A stretch of DNA of 64,000 nucleotides. Source: Planococcus citri. Lineage: Eukaryota; Arthropoda; Insecta; Hemiptera; Pseudococcidae. The translations under genes and the position numbers were made by a program. Shown piece by piece: positions 1 through 10,959 of the stretch (positions are counted from its first letter, which is position 1; each line of letters begins with the position of its first letter). The DNA is taken from contig NC_088680.1 of NCBI RefSeq assembly GCF_950023065.1, forward strand, positions 10,218,559 to 10,282,558, read 5' to 3'. The notes below the pieces were generated by a model that was not told the origin of the DNA, made no database searches, and saw only the letters and a list, made by a program, of their open reading frames with translations.

Positions 1-4
1 ATAC

Positions 5-235
5 ATACCACAATTTTACGTTGACAAAAACTACATCTAATGAAAGCGTTTTTCAAGAGTAAAACTGCCGTATTTTCGACGTAAATTCGCATCACAGGTA
101 AGTATGTCAATTATACGCCAAAGTTGTGACGAGTAGTATTGACATAAATGTGTGGTAACTAAATCATAGTTTTTACTCTTGGAAAACGCTTTCATTAAGA
201 TGTAGTTTTTGCAACGTTAAATTGTGGTACATACG
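5..235. repeat. Short inverted-repeat element (MITE-like)
   Basis: About 62 bases at 5-68 reappear inverted at 172-235, starting from TACCACAATTT... on the left and ending ...AAATTGTGGTA on the right, with a few mismatches and a spacer of about 100 bases. It has no ORF. The arm contains a CAAGAGTAAA motif that also occurs in the larger palindromic MITE near 2.4 kb, so the two may be distantly related. No target duplication could be defined. Confidence 0.6.
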
Positions 236-409
236 CCATGGTTGGTGAGACGTAGTAACGTCGAATTTGCCAGGGTAATTCTGACAAAAAATTGCAGTAA
301 ATATGACATTGTCAAACAGCCTAAAATACGTCAAATTTTCGCATATGGTATTTTTGTTGTAAATTTGCAGTTTGTACTACAGTAAAATTACAGCTGTTTT
401 GCTTCTTAA

Positions 410-1447
410 CCCTACACCGCATGATTTCAGTTGGGGGGGTGGGGTAATTTTTTTTGGGTTGTTTTATCGACTAGTATCTCAGGAAAAATAGTGAAAAAAA
501 TCTCGCCAACCTTACATCAAAGTTACGGCGTGAATAAAGGAGTGGTCATATGTGACCACTTATGTACAAAACGACAAAAATTTCTGTAATTGAAATTCAT
601 AAAAATCACCTCTTCTCGTGAAATTATGGTAGAAAATGATAATTTCTCAATCACAATGAACAGTTTTATCGTTTGTTCCAAGTTAAAAAAAATCTGACAG
701 TCAAAAATGTCAAAATCGGAAAATTGACAAACATAAAAATGAAGAAAATGAGAAATTACGCGTTATGAAAAAATATAAAACAGTTGCAGCAGTTTCTTGT
801 CGATCTGTGAGGAGTATTAGGTGAAATCCGAGTAGTCTTGACGAAATTCGAGCAGTTCTTGACAAAATTCGCGAAATTTTTGCTGAAGTTTTTGCAGATT
901 TTTCATATTTTCCATCATTACATTAAACCAATCACTTTTTAACACTAAAATTGTTTAAAAGAAACGAATATATGCGAAGAACAAGGACGAAAAAAAATTA
1001 TTACGCTCCTGTTATCAACGTTATCAGTTATCATTTATGAACCTGTTCGTACTCGTTGTGCATAGGTGGTCATATATGACCACTCTTCTTTTTGCTATGT
1101 AAATTACGCGTAATAACAAAATGCTTCGATTTTTTAGTTCTCACATGTTCCTGAGGTAGCGCTGTAATGGAAAAAAATATTTCAGATCCGCTTGGTCACG
1201 ATAGATTTGCTGGAAGGCTTCTAAGAATCACGCCAGAGTGAATTTTTATGAATTACTCGATTTCCCTTACAATTTCTTTTTTTTCATCCACTTCTTTGCA
1301 GAAAAGCTACTAGATTTTGGTTTTAATGGTTAATATGGAGTTTAATAAATGCGCTTAAATAATTGTTTGTAAAAAATCAGCAAATTTGTAATTTTTAGAA
1401 TTTTTATAAAAGGAGTGGTCGTATTTGACCACTGATGCGGTGTAGGG
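410..1447. mobile_element. Non-autonomous piggyBac-type element
   Basis: The 1,038-bp segment begins CCCTACACCGCAT and ends with its reverse complement ATGCGGTGTAGGG. It is flanked on both sides by TTAA (406-409 and 1448-1451), the hallmark target duplication of piggyBac transposons. Inside are three copies of a GTGGTC(A/G)TAT-type palindrome near 541, 1067 and 1414, all reading roughly GTGGTCATATGTGACCAC. Such subterminal repeats are typical transposase binding sites, though that role here is inferred. No transposase ORF is present, so it would depend on a partner element. Confidence 0.85.
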
Positions 1448-1451
1448 TTAA

Positions 1452-1866
1452 AATTACAAATTTTGAAAATCGTTTGCCCTCGCTTCGCTCGGGCCAATTT
1501 GTTTTTTTTTTACACTTCACAATTCCAAGAAACTATTGATAAAATTTATGTAACTTAAATACCTTCTTTTTTCACCCAGCTTGGGAATTTTCAGTCGAAT
1601 AAGTTGAGAATTTTCAGTCAAATTAGTTGGAAATCTTAGGGTTTTTGCCCCCCCCCACCACCACCAGAAAAGCCACTTCGCTACGTCCCTGACCTTAAAT
1701 AAGCACTAAATCACTGCATACTGACGTTTCAAAAACATCAACTTTTGTGAATGGTGATTTTGTCGTTTGAGCATATGATGTTTCCATCATAGGATCGTAG
1801 TTGAGTGCATGGTATTCATATACCTATTCTTACATGAGTACAAGTTTAGTGTCTAAAGAATAATAT
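1452..1866. other. Intergenic, no gene seen
   Basis: AT-rich sequence with a C-run near 1650 and no ORF or splice pattern supporting a gene. Confidence 0.5.
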
Positions 1867-1940
1867 CCTGGTGATGGCTGCATGCACAAGATTATGGTTT
1901 ACTAATCCAAAGGTCCTGGGTTCGAATCCCAGCCAAGGCA
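1867..1940 (+). repeat. tRNA-derived SINE head or tRNA pseudogene
   Basis: The segment contains a clear Pol III B box and T-arm, CTGGGTTCGAATCCCAG, at about 1916-1932, and an A-box-like TGGTGATGGCTG upstream. The acceptor stem does not pair and the anticodon loop is irregular, so it is not a functional tRNA. A tRNA-derived SINE fragment is the simplest reading. Confidence 0.5.
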
Positions 1941-2235
1941 AGAAATTTTCGTAAGTATTTAAATTTAGAAAATTATTAATTAATGTGAATATCTGGTCAG
2001 CTATCTTCGAGTGGCTTATAACTGGCGTTGAAACGACAAGTGTACATTGGTTTATACGACAAATACACAATGGCTTATGCGACAGTTATAAGATCATTCT
2101 ACAGTATTAGAGATCCTTATCAAATTACGTATGCATGACGTTTCATTGGCTCATACACCAGCAATACCAGCATACAATGATTTATGCTGAAATATACAGT
2201 AGGATTGGCAAAATTTTGATGGTTTCCTGCGTGCA

Positions 2236-2696
2236 ACGACGCTTAATTTACGTCAATAATACGTCAATGATGCGCTTGGTTTACCACAATTATACGTCAG
2301 CGTATTATCACCCATCAATTTCGCTTTTGCACGCTGAAAATATGTGGGTGAATACGTTAGTTGAACGCCCAACTTACGCTGTCGCAAAACTGTGGTTTAT
2401 AAGCTTAATATTCAAGAGTAAATCTGCAGTAAAAACGAAAAAAAAACCATTGAAATTTTGCCGATGTTACTACGAAATTTCAATGGTTTTTTTGTCGTTT
2501 TTACTGCAGATTTACTCTTGAAAATTAAGCTTATAAACCACAGTTTTGCGAAAGCGTAAGTTGGGCGTTCAACTAACGTATTCACCTACATATTTTCAGC
2601 GTGCAAAAGCGAAATTGATGGGTGATTATACGCTGACGTATAATTGTGGTAAACCAAGCGCATCATTGACGTATTATTGACGTAAATTAAGCGTTG
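2236..2696. repeat. Near-perfect 460-bp palindromic MITE
   Basis: The sequence folds almost completely on itself. The arms, about 2236-2460 and 2476-2696, begin AACGACGCTTAATTT and end AAATTAAGCGTT, and the loop is only about 15 bases near 2465-2475. It abuts the truncated Ig-gene copy at 2713. The open frame at 2135-2521 is a by-product of the palindrome, not a gene. Confidence 0.8.
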
Positions 2697-2712
2697 GTGC
2701 CTCACGGGACCT

Positions 2713-2997
2713 AGCGAAGGCAAAATTGGCCAATTTTGGGCTTTCCCAGGAGCTGGTATTTTTCTAACTGTGACTCCTCAAGGCGATAAGGAGCAGATGT
2801 GGGAATTTGAGCGGTATACGTACACATATATAAATTCGGCGAAAAACGGGTTTACTAGTAAATGGACTGGGAAAGTCGATGTGAAAGCAGAATACTTGGA
2901 ATTATTGAGGATTTATCAAGATCTCATCTCGAAATGGTGTGATGTGAATTCTTATATAGTGAAGGAGAGGAATGAATGTGTTATTTATTAATTAAAG
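2713..2997 (+). pseudogene. Truncated 3' copy of the secreted Ig-protein gene
   Basis: The frame through 2713-2991 encodes about 92 residues closely matching the C-terminal part of the last exon of the gene at 6,232-8,111, with the shared run TPQGDKEQ and ending ECVIY before the same TAA. Homology starts abruptly at 2713, just after the palindromic MITE, and continues into the 3' flank to about 3275, matching 7838-8395. None of the upstream exons (signal peptide, Ig domain) is present on this side. It is therefore a partial segmental duplicate that has lost its 5' part. Expression from a new promoter cannot be excluded but is not suggested. Confidence 0.75.
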
Positions 2998-3649
2998 ACG
3001 CATTTTTTTTTTTACTGAATTACAAAATTTATAGTAAGTAAATAATGTATCATAATTTTACAAATATACAGTTTATTTCTGAAGACTCGACTGTCGATAA
3101 AATAATCAGAGACGTGCCGAACGTAGGTCAACCACCCCCCCCCCCACCACCCCCTTCTTCCAGCAATAGAAAAATTTTGGCAAAAAGTTAATATTTTTCG
3201 GGGAAAGTTGGAAAGAAGTTTCGTAAGTTCGGAAAATCAAAGAGTTGCCAAAAACCATGGGTTTTTACTGACCATGGAGCGATCTTCGTATTCATACCTA
3301 TACTTGGGAGAGTGTCTTTTTGCACACCTCTATCCTCCTCCAAAAATTGTTGATTTTCGTGAAGAAGAATTCTCTGAAAATTTTAATCCTTTAACAAGGA
3401 GAATATTCGAATTGGTACAGAAAATTTTAAACAGAACAAAGTTGGATTGGAAAGTCATGCAAAAATATAGGTACTTAGATAGTCAACATTTCAGATGTTA
3501 AAATGTGTTCCTAGATTTTTGATGAATTTTTGAAAAGAAAATTCCCATCAAAAATGGGGAAAAATCAAAATCTTTACCAAATTGACCTAGAAAGCTTAAA
3601 TTTGATGAATTAGTGTAAAATTTGTTTTTGAACTGGCACACATTAGTCG

Positions 3650-5640
3650 GGGAGCCTGCTTAAGGATCTATTGTACCCCCCTCCGTCGATCCTCTGGGAC
3701 AACTTTTTTTCTTAAAAGGGGAGTCCTGAGGAACATTTCTAGCCCTTGTATTCAAAAAAAAAGTGGCCCTACTTACAAAATGGCGGCCATTTTGATTGGC
3801 AGGTCAGCTGAGATCGCAGATTTTGCGTTCCAACATAGGACTTGCACAAAATTTTTCAAACCAAAGGTAGATTGAAAGATCAGGCAAAAATTTATCACCT
3901 GTCAAAATTTCAATTGCCAAAGTAGGTTATTCGATTTTTGGTGAATTTTTGAAAATCAAATTTAGGCCAAAAATGAGGGGAAAAAATTAAAATTTTACCA
4001 AATTGACCAAGAAAGCTGAAATTTGGGATATACCCTATTTTCGACATTCCAAATCGATTGGAAACTGTTTCAAACCGTTTTGAGCAGTTCTGGAGCCTCC
4101 AGCAGATTTTTAGAACTCGAAATTCCCACAAAATTACATCAGAATGGAGTTGAAAAGCTGAAATTTATTCTGCAAACTCATTGTAATGCGCTACGAAGTC
4201 AATTGCAGGGATATTTCAAGTCATTTTGAAGACTCCAGCGAGTTTTTGAAAAATACTGGAGCCTCCAGCAGATTTTTGAAACTTGAAATTTCCCCAAAAT
4301 TTCATCAAACGGAGATGGAAACTCGAAATTTATTCTGCAAAATAATTTCAATACGCTACGAAGTCGACTGCCGGTGGATTTCAAGTCGTTTTAGAGCTTC
4401 CAGGGACTTTTTGAAAGGTCGTATGGCGTTTTTTGGAAAATTGAAATTTCCTAAAACTAGCTGGAAGCTTCAAAACTATTTTTAACCACCATGTAGTCGA
4501 CTTCATATCGCATTGAAATTAGTTTGCGAAGTGAATTTCAGCTTGCCAACTCCATTTTGGTAAAATGTTGCAGGAATTTCAAGTTTCAAAAATCTACTAG
4601 AGGCTCCAGTAATTTTCAAAAAGTCGCTGGAGGCTCCAAAATGACTTGAACCCACCTGAAGTCGTCTTCAGAGGGTGTTAAATTTCAAGTGTAGAATAAA
4701 TTTCAGCGTTGTAAAAATTTAAAGTTTAAAAAATCTGCTGGAGGCTCCAGTAATTTTCAAAAAATCGCTGGAGTCTGTAAAACGACTTGAAATACCCCTG
4801 CATTTGACTTCGTAGCTCATTTAAATTAGTGTGGAGTCCGGGGGTGACTTCTACTTTGAGAAAGAAGAGTCTTTGACCAAAACCACATGGGTGAATACAG
4901 GAGACCTATATTCTAGCTCTGACTAACGAGATCAGAAAGAAATTGTATCGCGATGCGACTCGAAATAAATAAATAAATCACCGGAGGTGCGCACTTGCAA
5001 TAAATTGTATTTACGAGTAAAGTACAATTTAATTGCTAAAACAATGAGGCTAATAACGTACGTGGCACATAGGCCTAAAACAAGTTCCCTAGCACAAGAT
5101 TAATAATAACTATACGCGAGCACGGCTATATTAAAACTGTTGGCTCTGCCCAGGTTACAATGTCGGAAGTGGTCCTTGGACCAGGTCCAATAGATGTCTC
5201 TGCCTTATGGAACTTTCCATGGAACTTTCCATTGGCAGTGATACCACTTCCTCCGGAGCACAACTTCCCTTTAGGTGGAAGCTGCGGGCGCATCCCCTCC
5301 CGGTACATTAGTTTGCAGAATAAATTTCAGCTTTCCAACTCCATTCTGATGAAATTTTGTGGGAATTTCGAGTTCTAAAAATCTGCTGGAGGCTCCAGAA
5401 CTACTCAAAACGGGTTGAAACAGATTCCAATCGATTTGGCATGTCGAAAATAGGGTATATCCTAAATTTCAGCTTTCTTGGTCAATTTGGTAAAATTTTA
5501 ATTTTTTTCCCTCATCTGTGGGCTAAATTTGATTTTCAAAAATTCACCAAAAATCGAAAAACCCACTTTGGCACTTGAAATTTTGACAGATGATAAATTT
5601 TTGCCTGGTCATTCGATCTACCTTTGTACGGTGTGAAAAA
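3650..5640. repeat. Fold-back element, copy 1 (interrupted by an LTR)
   Basis: The segment is built from direct and inverted modules containing the odd palindrome CTGGAGGCTCCAG or variants (for example 4087, 4259, 4590, 4740, 5385). Sequence at 4014-4190 recurs inverted at 5310-5480. The left outer domain (3650-3840) matches, inverted, 33,930-34,110 in a second copy. A 478-bp solo LTR sits inside at 4830-5307. The small ORFs here are non-coding repeat. Confidence 0.7.
4830..5307 (+). mobile_element. Solo LTR of an LTR retrotransposon
   Basis: The 478-bp insert begins TGTGGAGTCC and ends CCCGGTACA, giving TGT...ACA termini. It is flanked by a 4-bp duplication TTAG (4826-4829 and 5308-5311). 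An AATAAATAAATAAAT polyadenylation-like run lies at about 4963. It interrupts the fold-back repeat, whose sequence resumes exactly after the right TTAG. No internal retrotransposon sequence remains, as expected after LTR-LTR recombination. Its termini resemble those of the LTR at 59,721-60,516 read on the minus strand. Confidence 0.82.
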
Positions 5641-6231
5641 TTTCGGGTCAAGTGGGCAACTAATCACCAAACGCGAGAATAGGGTTACATGTTAAAGTAC
5701 CTCAATTTGAACAGATTTCATGTGGTTTTTTGAAAAACTGCAATTGCCAAAATGTCAGTAGAGACTCCAGAAAAGCTTGAAACCACTTCCAGTCAAATTT
5801 GCGTGATGAAATTATAGAGCACAGAGGGAATTTTAGGTTTCCATTTTCAGCTCAAAACGATTTTTATGACTGGTTGCCTATCTTGTAAACCAAAGGAGCC
5901 ACGTGATTCGCAAAACTCACAATTTACTAATTTAAAAAAAAAATAAAAAATAATCATCAAAAATAAGAAAACATTAGAATCGTTCAAATGATGCCCATAA
6001 CCACTCGTGTAGACGAACTTCTTATCAGTTATCATTATCTACTGCAATGAAATGAACCGTCAATATTATAAGCACGCCTCAGTAATAACATTTTTATTTT
6101 TATTTCTAATTTTATTTATTTTTCAATCCATTCAACGCATTCGTGGACAGAAGGTACCAAGGTACTCACAGTTCTGTTCCTTAAAATCATCATTTAATTT
6201 ATGGATTCGTGTTCATTTAAGAATCTGTAAA
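5641..6231. other. Upstream region of the Ig gene
   Basis: No separate gene is supported. An ATG at 6052 opens a frame that runs in phase into the first coding exon of the Ig gene and encodes a hydrophobic stretch, so it may be an alternative, longer N-terminus. Confidence 0.4.
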
Positions 6232-8111
6232 ATGAAAATTCTTGGTAAGTGGATTAAATTAGGTATTGTTTTTTGTTTTTTTTTTTTTTGATTCAAATTG
6301 ACTTTACTTGGTGATTCGTGCGAATTTTGAAACAGGTGTAGGCCTAATTGGCTTTGTGATAACTTCATTACACATATTATGTTACATTGCGGATGCTGCG
6401 AATACAGGTAAAAATTTTCCTTTTTTTAAATGCAGTCTTTGCATCGAAATAATGTACGTATTTTCGGTGTTCTTCAGATACGCCTGCTGTTATTGCAAAC
6501 CTGGGATCAGAATTACGAGTGATTCCGATTGATATTAAGGAAGGTGACGATACCTACATTACTTGTAACTTTAAACGAAGTTCAACCAAAACTGATAAAA
6601 TTAATTGGTTTCATAACGTAAGTAGAAATTACCTATTTATTTATTACCTAGGTAGGTACTTATTTTATTGCAGAAAACTATTCGACTTACAGTTAGGTGC
6701 ATAATACATAAATACATGAAAGCTTCAACTTCAGCAAATAAAAGTTGAGCCCTTAGGCTGATTTGCCTGCTATTTTTAATTTGAGAATTTAAAAGCAAGC
6801 AAGTTTAGAAGAAAACTCAACATGTCAATTTTTGAAATGAATATATACCTGCTTAATTTCTGATAATCCTGATGAAAATTTGTTCTGAACTTCTGAAGCT
6901 GATTTTTCAAAACCAAATCTCATCAATTACCTATCATTTTCAATTGAATTGGAGTTTTTGGAAAAATTTAGGTAATCCTCCATAATTTTTTTATATCTTA
7001 TCAAATGCATAAAAATTAATCAAGGTGAAAGTTCATCGGCAGCAAATATGTAGTCTAGCTTCTTGTGATTTCTTGACATTGGTGAAATTTACATTTGCTG
7101 AGTTAATAATATAAGCAAATAGGTAACAATTTTCAACACATTTCTTTCATTTATTTTTCATTTTTTTCAATCTAGGATACGCAGATATCGACTGACTTTA
7201 AAGCTGGTATCATAGCTTCAGATGAACATCTAGCACTACAAAAAGTTAGTAAATTATCAGCTGGAAAATATTTCTGCCAAGTTACAACCTCGAATGGAAC
7301 CGTGAACAGTAATCCTGTGCTTGTAAATGTTAAAGATGTAAGTGTCTATCTACTGAATCTACTCATTATAGGTACCTAAACCTATCCAGAGTAACGAGTT
7401 GATTTTAATCAGATACATTTTCCTTCATATAGAATCCACAACTCCAAAATAATGCTGCTACTTCTATACATCCTAGTACAGGTAAGGTTCATTTAAGCGA
7501 TGAAAAAAATCTATATCGTGACAAAAAACATACAAACTCCGAATCTTTGAAGAATTTTCACAATTTTGAAATGCAAATTAACACAAGTTAGTAAAATAAA
7601 TGTTAATCTTACAGAAAATGAACCTGCGACCAAACTCGAAAACACCTCAGATACTCGTTTTGAACTTCCCGGCTTCAACAAAGATTTTCTAAATACCCTG
7701 GTAGCAGGCCAAAATGAGACCAGGAAGTTTGAAACCATCGAATACGTTTTTGATTACACTCGAAATGCCAATGGAGATGTTACGTTCTTGTGGCAGAAAG
7801 GAAAAGATTCGGTTGAAATGCAGTTCAGATACAGCGAAGGCAAAATTATCCAATTTTGGGCTCTCCCAGGAGCTAGTATTTTTCTAACTGTGACTCCTCA
7901 AGGCGATAAGGAGCAGACTTGGAGCTTTGAGAAGTATACGTACACATATAGCAATTCGGCAAAAAATGGATTTTCTAGTAAATGGACAGGCAAAGTCGAT
8001 GTGAAAGCAGAATACTTGGAATTATTGGGGATTTATCAAGATCTCATCTCGAAATGGTGTGATAAGAATTCTTTTATAGTGAAGGAGAAGAAAGAATGTG
8101 TTATTTATTAA
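6232..8111 (+). CDS. Secreted single-Ig-domain protein, six exons
   Basis: Predicted exons are 6232-6244, 6336-6407, 6478-6617, 7176-7337, 7433-7481 and 7615-8111. All have GT-AG borders and matching phases, giving about 310 residues. The first two exons encode a typical signal peptide starting MKILGVGLIGFV and ending near IADA. Exons 3-4 form one Ig domain: the first cysteine is in YITCNF, the core tryptophan in KINWFH and the second cysteine in AGKYFCQV. A short linker exon follows. The last exon encodes about 165 residues that I do not recognise; it is rich in aromatic and charged residues and ends KECVIY. AATAAA occurs near 8250. There is no membrane anchor, so secretion is likely. An in-frame ATG at 6052 could extend the N-terminus by 60 residues. 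A truncated duplicate lies at 2713-2997. Function is unknown; Ig-type adhesion or immune roles are possible. Confidence 0.8.
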
Positions 8112-8395
8112 TTACATGAACTTTTTTTTTTTTTTTTGCTAAATCACATTACATAATTTATATCAAGTAGGTATGTTGATCTGCAAAAATGTATCATAAT
8201 TTTACAAATATAATATGCATACTCGTATTTCTGAAGACTTGACTGTTAATAAAATATCAGAGACGTGCCGAAGGGGGAGGGGTCAAGCCTCCCCTCCCTC
8301 CATCCCACAAATAGAAAAATGTTAGTAATAAGTTGGGAAGAAGTTTCGTAAGCTGGGAAAATCAAAGAGTTAGGTACCAAAAACCATGGGTTTTT
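7838..8395 (+). repeat. Segmental duplicate partner of 2713-3275
   Basis: The end of the last Ig-gene exon plus about 280 bases of 3' flank match 2713-3275 at high identity, including the flank around CCATGGGTTTTTACT. This defines one short segmental duplication. Confidence 0.7.
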
Positions 8396-8496
8396 ACTTC
8401 TTGAATTACTTATAAATGTTCAAAAGTTTTCGTCCTCGCTTCGCTCCAACCAGATCATCTTTCCTTTTCTTTCTCTAACCAAAGTTGGAGAACTAG

Positions 8497-9720
8497 AAAT
8501 GGCCATTTTTTCACAATTTTGATAAAAATGGCTATTTCTTGACAATTTTGGTAAAAATGGCTGTTTTTTGACAATTTTGATAAAAATGGGTAGGTATTTT
8601 TTGACAATAAGTATTGATATAAATGGCTGTTTTTTTCACAATTTTGATGAAACTGACCATTTTTGACAATTTTGATAAAAATGGCCACTTTTGACTACTT
8701 TGATAAAAATGGCAATTTTTCGACAACGTCGATAAAAATCGCAAATTTTTTAACAATTTTGATAAAAATGCCTATTTTTGACAATGTTGAAAAAAATGGC
8801 CAGTTTTGACAATTTTGAAAAAAATGGCCATTTTTGACAATTTTGATAAAAATTGCTATTTTGTGGCAATTTTGACAACTTCGACAGAACTGGTCATTTT
8901 TTGACAAATTTGATAAAAATGGTTATTTTTTCACAATCTTGATAAAACTGGCCATTTTTGACAACTTTGATAAAAATTGCCATTTTTTGGCAATTTTGAC
9001 AACTTTGACAGAAATGGCCATTTTCTGACAGTTTTGATAAAAATGGCTATTTTTTGACAATTTTGATAAAAATGGCTATTTTTTCACAATTTTGATAAAA
9101 CTGACCATTTTTGACAACTTTGATAAAAATTGCTATTTTTGGCAATTTTGACAACTTTGACAGAAATGGCCATTTTTTGACAAATTTGATAAAAATGGTT
9201 ATTTTTTCATAATCTTGATAAAACTAGCCATTTTTGACAACTTTGATGAAAATTGTCACTTCTTGACAACTTTGATAAAAAGGGCCATTTTGACAACTTT
9301 GATAAAAAGGGCCATTTTTGACAGTTTTGATAAAAATGGCCATTTTTGACAACTTTGATAAAAATCGCCATTTTTGACAACTTTGATAAAAATCGCCATT
9401 TTTTGGCAATTTTGACAACTTTGACAGAAATGTCCATTCTTTGACAACTTTGATAAAAATTGCCATTTTTTGACAATTTTGATAAAAATGGCTGTTTTTG
9501 ACAATTTTGATTTAAAAAATGCCCATTTTTCACAATTTTGATAAAACAGGCCACTTTTTCACAACTTTGATAAAAATGGCCACTTTTTCACAACTTTGAT
9601 AAAAATATCTATTTTTGACAACTTTGATAAACACGGCCATTTTCAACCACTTTGATAAAAATGGTTATTTTTTTGACAATTTTGATATAAATGGACATTT
9701 TTCAGCAATTGTGCCAAAAA
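8497..9720. repeat. 1.2-kb minisatellite, about 28-36-bp units
   Basis: Tandem units of the form TTTTGACAATTTTGATAAAAA followed by TGGCCAT run for about 1.2 kb with varied unit length. The units lack stop codons on the minus strand in all frames. This produces several overlapping long open frames (8455-9554) rich in FIKIVKN-type repeats, which are artefacts. No flanking coding sequence joins them. Confidence 0.9.
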
Positions 9721-10828
9721 TTGACACTTCTTTACTATTTAGCCAAAAATTGACGCTTTCTTTTACATTTTCCGATCAAGAATTAACACTTTTTGACCTG
9801 GGCAAGAAAAAAAAATCAGAACCTTATAGCTTAAGCAAATTTGAAAAAAAAATCAGAACTCTTTTGGTAATTTTGGAACAAAAATAAGACTTTCTATGGA
9901 CTTACAACTAAATTTTCTACAGCTTTCGCCCATCGCTTTGGTTTGACAAAGAAATGTTCTGAGCTCTTCATGAATTTTATTTTCCAAGACCAAACGCCTG
10001 GGGAAAAACATGAAAAAAGTGGCAATTATCAATCTTCCAATAGAATAATTAACCTTAAAACTTTTTGTTTTGAATCAGGTAGGTATTCAAAATTTTTGTT
10101 TCCAACTCCCCCTTTCAAAATTTGTTCAAACCACATCTGGCTAATTAGGCAAAAAAATTCTAGAGGGAAGATCTGGTGTACAAAATTGGAAAAATCTGGC
10201 GAAAAAAGTTGAGAAAATTTCAGTCTCCGCCCCCTTCTCATTGACACATTATTTCGTCCTTATATCTCAATTTTTCGACATTTCCTAAACATTTTGTGTG
10301 TAGATAGGTAGGTACTTGATACGTTATCTCATCGAATTTCATTGTTTCCAATTATTTGAGGCAACTTACTTCATTAACTTGCTAAAAAAATCTGCCTTTT
10401 CTTGTTTTGATTTTTTTTTTATTCTTTAAAAGCAACCCACTGAGACCTTGAGACTGTTTAATGGATTCCAATGCATCCCCTTTTGGCTTTGTTTTACGTT
10501 GACGAAATTCAATGGTTTGCATAGTTTGCATCATTTCTTTCTCTAACGAAAATCCAACTAGGTAAAAATGAGACAAATCTCCATAAAAATTATATTCTTC
10601 CGAAAAAATAAAATTTATTTTAATTTGGAATAACTACCTACGAACTTAGTACATACTTATTCAATAAACATTTAAAAAAGTCATGAGACGATAGACTAAC
10701 CAAATACAAAGTATACAAATCAGAAAAACGTATGTTTAGTAAGCAGAGGTATACATAACTATACACACGTTGGTACACCCAGTTACCTACATACACACTT
10801 CCTATGATCTGTTCAAGTACACAAATAC
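9721..10828. other. Intergenic, no gene seen
   Basis: AT-rich sequence. Small frames exist in both directions but have no splice structure or recognisable domain. Confidence 0.5.
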
Positions 10829-10844
10829 TCACACACACACACAC
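10829..10844. repeat. (CA)n microsatellite
   Basis: A CACACA run of about eight units, near several TAC/TACC-rich short repeats. Confidence 0.85.
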
Positions 10845-10959
10845 GTTTAATAAAATAGAAGGGCATCATAACTCTCGTAAGCGTCATATAGATACTGCTA
10901 GATCAGGCAAGGGCCAGATCCCACCGCACCTCGAGCGCAATTACTCGTATAATTAAGAT

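Noticed and set aside
1867..1940. Functional tRNA gene
   Set aside because: Only the T-arm/B box is convincing; the acceptor stem does not pair.
2135..2521. 128-residue open frame
   Set aside because: Lies across a palindromic MITE arm; the frame is a consequence of the repeat.
8455..9554. Overlapping minus-strand frames rich in FIKIVKN
   Set aside because: Products of a minisatellite unit without stops in that direction.
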